From contig CM067065.1 of NCBI GenBank assembly GCA_033980235.1, positions 24,875,337 through 24,939,336 on the forward strand: a stretch of 64,000 nt of DNA, given 5' to 3'. The notes under the pieces were generated by a model. That model searched no databases, had not been told where the DNA came from, and worked only from the letters and a program-made list of their open reading frames with translations. Every line of letters begins with the position of its first letter. The first letter of the stretch is position 1. Origin of the DNA: Diadema setosum (taxonomy: Eukaryota > Echinodermata > Echinoidea > Diadematoida > Diadematidae). Positions 21,718 through 32,302 of the stretch are shown one piece after another. Made by a program: the position numbers and the translations under genes.

Positions 21718-22433
21718 GACCGTGCATCACAAAACGAACAAAAAGTCGCACCCCTTGATTTTACATGAGAACTAAAAAAAAAAAAAAAAAAGGGTGAACT
21801 GGGTCAACCGAGTCAATCTTGAGTTTTTCATATTTTCTGAAAGACCTATCATTCTTCGACGTTATTCTTCAGTTTGGGATCATAACACGAATGGGAAAGT
21901 GTGTTTTGAGCAGTTTTTCTACAACCCTTTCTTTTTTTTTGGGGGGGGGGGAGTAGAATGATCAGCTATGTCTTAGAGGCCCCCTTTCATTTCTTGAAAT
22001 CCTTTGCATACTCTTCACTTTCAATTCTAATAACCTTTGAAAGGATAATGCTATTCCTTTGAAAGTTGTCATTAATCATAAACAGAGTGTGTTAATAGAG
22101 CAGGCTTAATTATAGCGAAATCTAATAATTTCTTCATTGTTGTTGCTCTGGTTGTTTACATTCTGTGTTTTGTTCCCCTCATCACACAGCTAGCACGGTT
22201 TGGTAAAGATCAAGCACTTTATATACCCTGTACTTCAGAGCCTCTTCTCTCAGTTCACACTTTTCCACAGTGTGTTCTTTCTTTCCAGTATTTAGCTAGG
22301 TTAGGGAAGTCCATTTGAATTGAGTTATACATCATTCCAAAGCTTAGAGTCTTAGAGAATTTGCCCTTAACTAAAAATCCATGTCTGACGACTTTTTTTT
22401 TTTTTTTTTTGGTTTTGTGATGCAGGGTCACAT
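21718..22433. mobile_element. GACCCTGCATCAC-family element, complete, reverse orientation
   Basis: GACCGTGCATCACAAAACG at about 21718 and the inverted GGTTTTGTGATGCAGGGTC at about 22413-22433 are its termini. TATA-rich words flank both ends, but their length makes the target duplication uncertain. Copy B of the segmental duplication lacks it at this place. It is about 715 bp long with no transposase. Confidence 0.7.
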
Positions 22434-22849
22434 ATAATAATCTCTGGATTTGCTCTTCGTTACTCTAACAGATTCGTTCATGTCAAATAAAGGCCATTTC
22501 TGAATTCCTTGATTATCAGTTATGATGTGCATCTTGCACATTGTTACAGTAACGCACATATAACTACATGTATGTTGCTCGGGTGACGAGAATTCTTGTA
22601 AGGATATAACAGGTGACTTTCTCGGTATTTCTAATGTATTCTCTTCGTTTGCTGTTTGTCTTGCTCTTAGTTGCTCTCTTTTCCTTTACTTCCCACTCCT
22701 TCCTTTCATACTTTTCGTTCTAAGGTTGCTTGTCATTTTGTTTGATAAGGTTAACGTTCATCTAGGGACATATACAATACAGTGTGTTCAGTAACTGATT
22801 GATGATTTAGGTGAGGATTTAGCTTTTAACGTTTTGCGAGTTATTCAGA

Positions 22850-23190
22850 AACAACTCTATGAGATGTCAAAGAGCATGCGATGGGGATATCAAATATTTA
22901 TTTGATAAAATTCGGTTTTGAAATGGCTGAGATATCCAAAAAAACAAAAACAAAAAAAAAACAAGGTGAGACAAAAATATCCTAATAAAAGGTGTGGCCT
23001 GTCGCCTTGTATTTTTCACTTTTTTGGGGTATCTCAGCAATTTGAAAACCAATTTTCATGAAATAAACGTTGAATCCTTCTTAGAATTACATGCTCTTTC
23101 ATATTTCATAACAGCTTTCTCATTATCTTACTTAGGAATGTTCAAAACATGAATCCCCATCTCAACCAGTACTGCAAAGTCCATTTCATA
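22850..23190. mobile_element. TTAAAGGGATGGTA-family MITE, copy 2, left end lost
   Basis: The central inverted words (GAGATATCCAAAAAAAC, ATTTGAAAACCAATTTTCAT, CCATCTCAACCAGTACTG) match copies 18730-19170 and 33868-34225. The left terminus is not visible. Copy B of the duplication lacks it. Confidence 0.6.
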
Positions 23191-24041
23191 GGTCCCTTCC
23201 ATTTCATGTTTGTAGATTGTCTTGTCTTGTCTAGTTGTGACGTTATGTCTAGTGTTAGATTCTATCGACTGTATCATGGTATTTGTGTTTGAAGTGTGAA
23301 ACAAGAAAAATCAACTCAAATCAAATTGTACCTAATTGCACTGCTGAAAACAGATACAAATGTCAAATGAAAACATCTTAATCGTTCAAATATCCACGTG
23401 CATTAGAGGATTCGAACCCAACACTTGCTATCATATATGCATGTTCAGAGTGTCATCCGTATGACATAGTGTATATAGTTATGGAGACTTACCTATATAA
23501 TAAACTCTTATGTAGATACTATTAAAGACGATGATGCGGTGTGCTCTGCAGCATGATTCTCAAAATAGGCAAGTACAGTAAGTTTATCAAAAGTCATGAA
23601 TACAAAGTAATTTTTAATAACACAGAAAAAAAGGTAATGATTATTACAGAAGAGATATTTGTGATAGCAATCAGATATCTTTCATAGTAAGATATTCTCA
23701 ATTATCGCAGTTGAATTACGACAGTTATGATCTGAATACGATTCTTTCAAGTGACTCGTATTTCAAGCAACTGCACATTAAATAAGTCTAGAGTAGAACT
23801 ATTGCTTCTTGTTTTCTTGTTTGCTTTTAGTCTGTTATTCCCGGCTATTTCTATGGGAGTTCATTTGTCGACGCTTTCAGACAATAGTAAAAAATGTATG
23901 TTTTGTAGGAACAGCAAATTCTTTTTTACTGTATTACCAGGAGTGCTGCGTCAAAGACTGATTTATTGATAACCAGTTGACAAGGAGTGTTCTGACAGAG
24001 AGGTCAAAATGAACAGAATTCCATGTTAAAAGACGAGTATT

Positions 24042-24199
24042 TCACTCATTCCGAGTGTGTGGCGTCCCTGCTGGTAGCGATGGAGAACGTCGAAAACACC
24101 GGGAGTAAACAATGAAGACGATCGTGCCAGACAACGAGATAGTCACACCAAGCACTACGAAGGCGATGTCATATGACTGGGTCCTGTCGTAGATACTTC
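24042..24199 (-). CDS. MCT-like MFS transporter A, last coding exon
   Basis: After a consensus acceptor (TTAACAG) the exon opens at 24199 in phase 1 and reads SIYDRTQSYDIAFVVLGVTI, then SLSGTIVFIVYSRCF and a short polar tail ending PHTRNE before TGA at 24044-24042. The junction with the preceding exon gives GALLG-SIYDRTQSYD, which matches the MCT signature at the start of TM12 (G-x-L-x-D-x-T-G-x-Y). It forms the last membrane helix and a short cytosolic C-terminus, much shorter than in vertebrate MCT1. The same exon in gene B (53097-53257) has 52-53 codons and is nearly identical over the helix but diverged after it. A TTTATT on the plus strand at 23962-23967 is a possible poly(A) signal. Confidence 0.88.
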
Positions 24200-24240
24200 C
24201 TGTTAACCAACAAAATAAAACATACATTTATGAATCGCAA

Positions 24241-24355
24241 TGCAGAGTCCGTGGCCCATCGGTTAAGGCGTTGGCGTCCCATGCAAAAGACCCGGGTTCG
24301 ATTCTCGGGGGAGACCGAATTTCCAACTCGTGCTCTTTTTTCTAAAAAAGGGGAG
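24241..24355 (+). mobile_element. tRNA-derived SINE
   Basis: TGGCCCATCGGTTAAGG at 24252 is an RNA polymerase III A box and GGTTCGATTCT at 24295-24305 a B box, with tRNA-like spacing. The T-arm can pair (CCGGG with CTCGG), but the acceptor stem cannot, so this is a tRNA-derived retroposon head and not a tRNA gene. A less certain, more eroded B box (GGATTCGAACCC on the plus strand) lies at about 23408 and in the duplicate at 52564. Confidence 0.75.
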
Positions 24356-24440
24356 CAGTAAAAACAATAATAATTCAAACTATGCACCCTCGTTTCCTAC
24401 ATCATGTATGTTATCATACATATAATTATATATGTATACA

Positions 24441-24687
24441 TATGAAGAGTTTGTTCGCAAAAACCGATAAGTCCATATTTGCCAAATGAAGATATTTGCG
24501 ATTAAAGGTCAAGAAAAATAAAGAGAATTATAAGAAAATGTTATTGCTTCTTTTGACGATAACTTCAAAAATGTACCTTTATATGTAGTGACAAATATTA
24601 TCATTTAAAAGGTATTATTTTGTACTTTATGACAGAAACCGTACTTCAAAATCTTCAAAAGTGGACTTATCGGTTTTTGCGAACAAA
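24441..24687. mobile_element. MITE with TATGAAGRGTTTGTT ends, copy 1
   Basis: TATGAAGAGTTTGTTCGCAA followed by AACCGATAAGTCCA at the left end is mirrored by TGGACTTATCGGTTTTTGCG at the right. The interior matches 63743-63997 in reverse orientation (TTTGCGATTAAAGGTCAAG, TACCTTTATATGTAGTGAC). It lies in the intron between the last two exons of gene A. TA target use is likely (Tc1/mariner-type), judged from the second copy. Confidence 0.75.
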
Positions 24688-25100
24688 TCTATCCGTCTAT
24701 GTGTGTGTGTGTGCGTGTGTGTGACCGCCAAGCTCAAAGTACACAAAAAGTTGAAGATTAGGATTCTCAGTAAATGGTCCAAAATAGTCATTTGGATTGA
24801 TTGACTAAAATTTCCGAAGTTTGTCTTATCTTGGAGAGTAATCACTTTTCCACTTACTTTTATCATTTGCGGCTTAAACAAACATAATCAATGATATTAG
24901 CAGCTTTGCTGGACCATATGTATATTTCAGTATTTTATTTTATTTTTAGGACGGGCCATGTTTTAGCTATATTTTCATTGATCGTTCTGCTCAGCGTGGT
25001 TGAGTGAAAAAGACAAAGCAATCCTCTTTTCTCTTTTTTTTTTTGGTATAAAACTGCACCCCATAATTTTCTCATATTTTAAAAGCTCTTTACTTGTGTT

Positions 25101-25290
25101 ATGATAATTCTAACACGGTTTAAGACGTTATTAGTCATTTAAAATCTTAGAGTTTGTCCTAGAAACTGTTTAGAAAGTGAACATTAATCATTCTAGAATT
25201 AATTCTAACACGGTTTAACACGTTATTAGTCATTTAAAATCTTAGAGTTTGTCTTAGAAACTGTTTAGAAAGTGAACATTAATCTGATTT
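25101..25290. repeat. Two-copy tandem repeat, unit 95 bp
   Basis: TAACACGGTTTAA at 25111 recurs at 25206. The unit, through GTTTAGAAAGTGAACATTAA, is repeated almost without change, so the duplication is young. Confidence 0.85.
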
Positions 25291-25599
25291 ACCTTTTAAA
25301 GGTTTAAGCTTAGCAATGTAGGGCCTACATATTGACTTATTTCCAATGATTATTCAAATAATAATCCTCATGAAAACCACTGCTCGCAAATACATTGATC
25401 TGAAAGCAGGCAAGATATTTGTATAATTATTCAAACCAAGGTTCATTAATGCATTCAATGTAAACCAACATAGAGATGCTTTCCAACGAATATAAAGAAG
25501 GACTAATTGTCTTTTTCTTTGCAAGTTTTGGTCAATGCAAATCCATGATTGTTAGAACATGCCTTTAAAATCTGTTCAAGAAAAAGTCCAGTTGGACCA

Positions 25600-26800
25600 G
25601 CTTTCAATCAAGTTGCATAAGGGAGAAAAAGGTGCCAAATCAACTTAAAGGAGGAATAGATATTGTACCAATGTGCACACGAGGCACATCCAAACTGGCT
25701 TACACGCAAAGTACAGCGCTGCCGCCTAGGGAGTAGATTGCGATGTAACTACTGCCAGGTCGAAGAGTTCGGAGAGCACTCATCCGGAGCTCAGTCTGTT
25801 GAAATTGTTCGCCTTCCCATACACGGGAAATGGACGACTGAGTGACGCATAGAGCAAATGGGAGAGGGATTTCTGACGAAAGGCAGAAGCCCGAGCTTTG
25901 AATGCCAGACTAGCTATAAGAAGTATCACATTGACTGGAGAGTAAGGAGCAGAAGGACTAAAGGGTGGAATTGTTTGTCTTTGTTTATAGAAGACAGGCA
26001 GAATGTATAACTTTCAAGCAAACAGAAGTGCACAAACCTCAATCCAGGAAGAGAAACATCCCCCCAGAAAAAAAAAAAAAAAAAAATCCTCCAACAATTA
26101 ACAAAAGTTAGTACAAATACTACTACCACACATAGCTGGCTGTGGTGATAAAAAAAGGGGGGCGGTTCCAGCTGTGGACTCCTTCCCTAGTCGTGTGTCA
26201 GCAGAGGCATAAGTCCTACCCAAATAATGGCGTTGTACCTTTTCAGCCTCCTGTCCCACAGCTATAACAGATTAGTCGCGAAACTTTCCTCAGTGGGGGA
26301 GGCATACGCGCAAAGCTTCGCCTGAGAGTGAGCCCTGCATGTCCCAGTCTGGGGAAAGAGACTCAATGAGGGGACAATTGATGCCGCCGAGGGTGAGGGC
26401 CCCAGGAGTTTATAAGGTGTAAAGTAACAAATGGGGGCTGGGGCAAGAGGAAGGCAGCCGAGCTTCCCCTGCGGGCCGCTAGGGGAGCTGCCAAGGAGGA
26501 GCAGAGGCGATCACGATGCATGCAGCACAAGATCTGGGTGCATTATAAAGACTTGCGCATGCTGGTTAGAGGGGGAACCCCCCCCCCCCCCCCCCGGAAC
26601 TATGGCATGCACGGGGTAGCTAGACCTCCACACTGGTCCCCCTGTTTAGGAGGAGGGAGGACCACCATTCTCCGATCCATCTCGAGACGAGAGAGGAAGC
26701 AAAAGAAGGGGGCAGGGGGATGGGATCGGCGCTCATGAACGTCCCCAGTGGTAGGACCGGGTAACACTCAATTCATTACGGACGAACGGAAGGACGGACG
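25600..26800. other. GC-richer stretch in the intron of gene A, origin unknown
   Basis: Base composition rises well above the surroundings. It contains a C run at 26579-26595 and words such as GGGTAGCTAGACCTC that recur near 58837 in the corresponding intron of gene B. The open frames are short and unrecognised. Confidence 0.4.
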
Positions 26801-26802
26801 GT

Positions 26803-29115
26803 TCATGTAAGGCGCGACACTGGGGCCTTCTTCGCTTTCGCATTCTTTATTTTATGAGACTGAGGGCAGCACTAAACGGATGATACAATTTAAAGGCCCA
26901 GGTAAGAGTTTGCAATGAGGCAGATTTGAATTTTAGTTTCAAATAAGGAAACAATTAGGAAAACAATAATTATTTGATTCCTGAATGATTCTGATGATTT
27001 TGAAATTTTCAAATTGAAAGAATGGAGAAAATATTTATGTTCATTTAAATACCTTTGCGGCTTTACCCCCCCCTACGTCATTTGCGGTTGGATATCAGAG
27101 AATATTCTTATTCTGCCCTTTAATTTCCAACTTTCTTTTTCTTTGAGGTTATGAAGAGATAAAAAGAACGAAGTAAAGGGTAATGGATAGCATGAAAGAC
27201 AATAAGAAAGAAAGAAAGACAGGAGTACACGAAACAAAGAGAAACAGTTTGTTGATGACATCGTGATTGTTATTTTCATATTCTGCTTCGATTCTTTCTT
27301 CTTAGATTTTGTGTGTGACAAAATGTTGCTTGCGCGCGTGTGTGTATGGGTAGGTGGGATGGTGTAGGTGTGTGTGTGATTGATTTCAATGTTTCATTCC
27401 TGTTAATGATCTTACCCAGCAGTGCACCGCACACGGGGCTTCCGAGTCCCATTGAAACGTATGCAAACGCCAAAGCATTCTGGTAGCGAGATTCCCCCAC
27501 GGCCTCCCTTATCAAAATTAAAATAGCAGTAAATTGTGCACTCGTCATGATTCCAGAGACAAACGAGAGGACGGCCACGAACCAGAAAGTATTGGCGATG
27601 AAGTTTAGAAAGAGGGCGGCGGCTGCGAGAATACAAGTAAGCAGGTACACCTTGTGGATGCGCAATTCCTTGCTGTGCACTGCGATGATTCCAGGCACCA
27701 TCCCACCCAAAACTTCACCGACGCCCTCAACGATGGATATATAAACTCCATAATCGACGAGTCCCTTCGCAATGGCATTAGGAATGAGGAACAGCAGTAT
27801 TCCGCCGTCGGTCAGAGAAAAGAGGAACACTGCGACACAAAAGACAGCAAAGGCGGGGTAATCCTTTAAAAGATGCAGGTCAAAATATCGGACAACCGCT
27901 CGACAACCAGAACAAAAGCGCGAATACCTCTTCTCTTGCGGAGATACAGCAGATGTTGATGGGGCGGGATTATTACAGTTCGTAGTCGTCGGAAATGCAA
28001 CAGTGTTCGTATCGGGTGCATTTATGTTTGTGTCTTGACACTCCGAGGTATCTGTATCTTCGAGCTGTCCCTTTGACCTAGAAACAAGGGTTTGTACTGG
28101 TAATTCTCTGGACTCATAGGCCTCATCCTGTTCGCCGTCTGGTGTGTACGCCAAGTTGCAATTGCCGGACAGATTAGTACTCACTTCACGAGCCTGACCC
28201 CCGACTCTTACATTTTGAAAGTGTTTGACGTCTCGTAGGGACTCGACACCCCTTTTACCACGGCTGCTCCTCTCGGTGCTGGAGGGTATCTTCTCTGACG
28301 GCTGCTGCAAGAGGGCGCCTACCGCTATGGAATGAGAATTTATGGCTCCCAGAAGGAAGAGGGCGTCCCTCCAGCCCAGGGATTGGTAGAGAGTCTCGAA
28401 GAGGAGCGGGAGGAGTACGAGTCCAAGAGGTCCTCCGATGACAGCGATGCTTGAAGCAGCCTCGAACATGTCAGGAAAGTAGACAGCAGGGGCCGATGTA
28501 GAAATCAGAGCAACTGTGCTGTATCCAACTCCTGTTAAGAAATGAGGGCATGGGACGAGAAATTTGTGGGCTCTCATGCAGATTGTCATGTGGACACTCA
28601 TTGCACCGTATTGAAAACGAAAGAACGATGTGGATTCGCCGTTTCTTTTCCCGTAAACAATTAGGCCAAGGCTGATCAAAACAAGTACGTTCTTACAATA
28701 GTGCCAATATCTAAACTATGAGAACCAAAACAACAAAACAAAAGCAAAAACAGCAACAACATGGCAATGCCCAGGACGAAGATCTAAGGCATGCCATTTC
28801 ATGAATCCATTATGTCCATTTACAGCTAAATGATGTATGTCAAAATGATCTGAAAGTATGAAGAAACAAAAGAATCTCTCTTTCTTGGTTCAATTCACCG
28901 TTTTACGTTTGATTCATCTGTCTACATTATTCTTACATGAAGTTAAAATAATGGAGTCAATAGGGGCCTGAGGTTTCGATCCTAGCAGAATCGTCGTCAG
29001 AGGCAGAAGTTCTTTCTTTGCACTTTTCCAATTGCATGTTTTTTACCCTTTTATTCCCGTTTGATTCCTTTCTCTTGTCAGAGTCTCTTTTATACAGCAT
29101 TTTTCCACCTACACA
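26803..29115. repeat. Segmental duplication, block 2, copy A
   Basis: This block matches 61104-63742 in direct orientation: GACACTGGGGCCTTCTTCGC, GAGACTGAGGGCAGCA, the whole large transporter exon, its 5' intron, AAAACAGCAACAA and GAAGTTTCGATCCTGA-like words, up to TTTCCACCTACA. Copy A lacks the MITE that copy B carries at 62822-63297 and the one that begins at 63743. Confidence 0.88.
27416..28531 (-). CDS. MCT-like MFS transporter A, large central exon
   Basis: The acceptor TTAACAG precedes 28531 and the donor GTAAGA follows 27416. The exon is 1116 nt, phase 1 at both ends. It encodes the second part of TM4 (VGYSTVALISTSAPAVYF), TM5 (SIAVIGGPLGLVLLPLLFE), TM6 (WRDALFLLGAINSHSIAVGA), then a polar loop of about 140 residues, then TM7-TM11 (for example FAVFCVAVFLFSLTDGGILL and AQFTAILILIREAVGESRYQ), ending GSPVCGALLG. 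Y-F-x(n)-A-x-G-x-P-x-G and G-W-R-x-A-L-F-L-L match the conserved MCT (SLC16-type) pattern. In TM8 the text SIVEGVGEVLGG has Gly where rat MCT1 has Asp302 and Arg306, so classical proton-lactate symport is doubtful. The upstream ATG of the open frame lies in the intron and is not the real start. Substrate unknown. Confidence 0.92.
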
Positions 29116-29331
29116 TACACATACTTGTTTTTTTTTTTAACATATAAATTTGTGATTACTATGCCCATTTATGCTTGCCTATCAACATTATCAAATATAT
29201 ACATATTTCTCTCCTTTGTATTTTATGTCCTTTTTTTTCATATGTGCTTTAATTATTATTGTTTTCATTTCATTTATCAATATCATTGTTTCATTGCTAT
29301 TATTATTTTCATTATTTTATATACTATATAC
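28532..29331. other. Intron of gene A next to the large exon
   Basis: Most of it (to about 29115) is the duplicated sequence shared with 62679-63742. No other feature was recognised. Confidence 0.6.
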
Positions 29332-30178
29332 TAGGTGTTGAAAAAAAAAAAACATTTCCCACTTTTGATGCTTGATAGCTCGAAAACGATGTATCAGATA
29401 AAACTGTCATTGATATGAGTAATAGCTGAAAAGTGTACAATTTAGTTGGAGGTGATTTGAATATGAAAACCTATATCAGTTTCATGAAAACAATGATCAA
29501 TTTCAAAGTTAGGTTCCAAATTTTGGTCAAATTGTAACCCTCTGTTCAAAACCTGAACTTTACACAGGAACTAATGATGTGTATGTGAGTGTGTACTTAC
29601 AATGACCCTGAACAATGGACCTGGATACCACCTGTTCAGAGCTCTGCGCCAAAGCACATAAATTCTTTATTAATTGTTCATGATGGATTACCCTGGGCAC
29701 TGCTAGTCTGAATTCCTAGCAAAGGGTGAAATAATGCACATGAAAAAAGTAAGCACATGTTTCCATGTGCTTGCATACACCACATTTCAGAATAAATAAA
29801 GACTAGCTGTGATAGTGGAATTCCTCATCAATAAATAATTGAGCATTCAAACCCTGTTCTTTTTCCAGGACCATTGTCTGGGTGCCAAATACACACTCCC
29901 ATACACACCAGTAGACTTCTGTGCAAAGTTAAAGTTTTTTTTTTGTTTTGTTTTTGTTTTTGTTTTTTTACAGACGGTTGACAATAGAGCTAAATCTAAA
30001 ATCTTAACTGAAAAATTAATGTATAATTTATTGAAACTGAATTATGCTGTCATTGTAAAATTGCCTCCAACAAAAATGTACATTATTCAACTATTGCTCA
30101 TATCAATGTCAGTGTTATCTGAGTATGGTTTTCGAACTATTAAGGATCAAAAGTGGGAAATTATTTTGTAACACCTAT
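29332..30178. mobile_element. 847-bp TIR element
   Basis: TAGGTGTTG, an A run and CATTTCCCACTTTT at 29332-29366 are mirrored by AAAAGTGGGAAATTATTTTG followed by TAACACCTA at 30150-30178. It has no transposase and sits in an intron of gene A, just beyond the end of duplicated block 2. Confidence 0.65.
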
Positions 30179-31550
30179 TACTACTTTGATATGTTTGTTT
30201 ACTTGCATTTGTTGGTTGATTCTCACTTTCATTTTGTTGCCTCCTCTTGGTACACCTTTTTAGGGCTCGCTGTTTGCTCAGCAGTCCCCTTTCCCCTTGC
30301 TGTTGCTATTTCACTCTTTTCCTTTCTTTATCCCTCTGTTGTTCCTTATCTTGTTTGATGTCGCCTCCCTATTCATCCTTTTCCTTCGGTGGTTGCCCAC
30401 ATGGTTCTCAGGATCACTACTCACCCTCCTCTGCCTTTTGTCTGTCCACCCTCCTGCTCTAATCCCCCTCCCTTTACCTGTCGGTCTACTTGCCCATGAC
30501 ATCATACCCTCTCCTTTTGTTTTCTTTGTTCTGTGTCCCTTGCCTATTCCTTATTGGTTGTATTGTTTATCAATTCCAATACCCCCACCCATGTGAGATA
30601 TAGTGTAAGTATAGGAATAGGAAACTATGATTATAACGGTAATAACTTTCATTTTTTCTCACGTCAGACGTTCGGTCAGTTTGGTTTCTGATGTCATTGG
30701 ATGTAGCAAGTCTGGGAAGCAGGTAAAACCATGATACGTCATCTATGCATGGTGATTTCGTGTGAATGTTTGTATGTGTATAAGTTTTTTTAGTGTGTGC
30801 GTGTGTGCATTTTTAAAACTTTGTGTGTGTGTGTGTTGAGGTTCCATTTTTGGAGAGGGACAATTAGTTTAGTGAGTAGTTGGAGGTAAAATAGGCTTTG
30901 CAAAATGTGTGTAGAGAAGCGTGTGATGGGGTAGTGTTGAGTAGTTGTCAGAAGTAGTAGGGTAATGGTCTGTTTGTCAGGATGATTAAGTAGGAATACG
31001 GTTTGTTCAGGAATACGGTTTGTTCGAGAATACAAATATGTGATTATTTCGTTTCTTATAACAAAATGAGATAAATGGGGGGGGGGGGGTAGGGTGACAT
31101 TTTAAATATGATGGTGAATTTCGTTCTATTAATTCAATTATGAGATTTTAGTTCATTGCAGGATTTGGTGAAATGCTGCATCCTGAAGTGAACGGTTTGT
31201 GTAATGAAGCAGATATTGGTTCATTTGATCATGTTGATCAATATATTTTTTCTGGGATTTACGCAGAATTATCACTTTTGTATACATGATTTGCTTTGCG
31301 AATATGATTGTACTGTATATTAAAAAAAAGAATGTAATTCAGCAGCACAAGTGAAAAGAAGACAGAAATTTTCATTTTGTTCGAACTGATTTCATTGTGA
31401 AAATGATTCTGATATTCAGTGAAATTGAAATAAAGAACATCTTTAAAAAAAGTGTTTGTCTGCGCGTGTATGTTATATGTGTGGATGTGCTTGTGAAAAT
31501 ATAACTTGTAACAGTAAAGACATGACATAGGCCTAATATAATCATCTTAC
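30179..31550. other. Intron of gene A, noncoding
   Basis: It holds a pyrimidine-rich stretch (about 30240-30590), GT repeats near 30820-30840 and a G run at 31078-31090. No exon is needed here: the transporter chain is complete across the flanking exons when compared with the MCT family. Confidence 0.6.
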
Positions 31551-31691
31551 CGAAGAGAGAGACGGTAACAGCGAACTGGACACCGCTCTTCGTGAAGGCT
31601 GATAAAGACAGTCCCAAGGAGGATATGAGTCCCCCAGCCATGACCAGCTGGCGTCTGGTAAATCTCTTCGACAGTGGCGTGTTTACCAGGC
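31551..31691 (-). CDS. MCT-like MFS transporter A, second visible exon
   Basis: The acceptor TGATTTCAG ends at 31692 and the donor GTAAGA begins at 31550. The exon is 141 nt, phase 1 at both ends. It encodes LVNTPLSKRFTRRQLVMAGG, ISSLGLSLSAFTKSGVQFAV and TVSLFG, that is the loop between TM2 and TM3, TM3 and the first part of TM4. L-S-x-R-F-x-x-R-x-x-V-M-x-G-G is the well conserved MCT loop 2-3 motif. It joins to the large exon as SLFG-VGYSTV. The corresponding exon of gene B is not in the window. Confidence 0.88.
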
Positions 31692-32056
31692 CTGAAATCA
31701 TCGACAACAGTAACAAATTCGGCAAAAAAAGAAAGAAAGAAAGAAAAAAAAAGCTGCCTACAATATTGTAAACAATGAATGCGACACGTCTTTCTAAAGC
31801 AGCTACCAGATAAGCATGAGTTTATGCACAGCTACCGGTCATCAATTTGTTAGCTTTGTGCAGATAATACGTCATTTATATGTATTATGTTTAGTAACCT
31901 TCTCAGGGGCCTATTATTGCCGTTTATTTCCATCTTGTGCGCGCAGTCCATAACTTTCAGCAATGATACTCCAATATTGTAAGTTTGTTATTATGATAAT
32001 GAGCTGTAATATACAGTCTTTTCATATAATATGGGGTATTTCTCGTCCACACTTAC
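31692..32056. other. Short intron of gene A
   Basis: 365 bp from donor GTAAGT (complement of 32051-32056) to the acceptor at 31692. A GAAA-rich microsatellite lies near 31726-31750. Confidence 0.8.
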
Positions 32057-32302
32057 CCATCCAGTAGGGCAGACTGGCCGATATGGTAATGGCAGTGGCT
32101 GTGAAAGTGGTCGACGTGTCCAGCTCTGACGTCACATCGTTGAGTATGATTCCGAGCGAGCGGACCACTCCGTTCTGCAGGAGCGCGTTGAAGAAGAGAC
32201 CCAGGAGAATCAACCACCTCTTTGCCCCACCTCTGGTGCAGGCTTTCCAAACTGGTGTCCGACTTTCACGGTGATGATCGTCATGATGCTTTGGACCATG
32301 CC
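32057..32302 (-). CDS. MCT-like MFS transporter A, first visible exon
   Basis: The exon encodes a basic N-terminal stretch followed by TM1 (WLILLGLFFNALLQNGVVRS, LGIILNDVTSELD) and TM2 (TFTATAITISASLPYWMG), ending at a perfect GTAAGT donor. The residue at the MCT1 Lys38 position in TM1 is Arg (VVRSLG). The left boundary is less certain. TTTGTGCAG before 32302, with CTAAT upstream, makes a good acceptor and would give a 246-nt exon, phase 1 at both ends like all others in the gene. Alternatively the frame stays open to ATG codons at about 32357 and 32387 and the exon could be the first. The usual MCT D-G-G-W-G-W motif before TM1 is degenerate here (RGGAKRW). Confidence 0.75.

Larger units (their letters stand above)
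20281..24233. repeat. Segmental duplication, block 1, copy A
   Basis: This block matches 49509-53270 in the same orientation. Matching anchors in order are TGACACAACTTGAATTTTT, GTCTGTGGATTTAAGTTTGA, CAAGTGATTACAACG, the CATTCAAAT cluster, CATTCTAAAATTTGAAC, CATCTTGCACATTGTTA, GTTTGTAGATTGTCTTGTC, TTCGAACCCAACACTTGCTA and the last exon of the transporter. Copy A carries insertions absent from copy B (about 20957-22483 and 22766-23195) and keeps empty sites for insertions present in B. Confidence 0.85.

Noticed and set aside
24247..24320. Functional tRNA gene
   Set aside because: A and B boxes are present, but the acceptor and anticodon stems do not pair, so it is a SINE head.
28532..28679. 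N-terminal extension of the large transporter A frame (start at 28679)
   Set aside because: The segment lies upstream of a clean acceptor whose phase matches the preceding exon; the open frame simply runs back into the intron. The same intronic text follows the acceptor in copy B.
30240..30600. Hydrophobic serine/leucine-rich frames resembling membrane proteins
   Set aside because: Pyrimidine-rich low-complexity DNA gives such frames in several phases at once; no motif or splice structure supports a gene.
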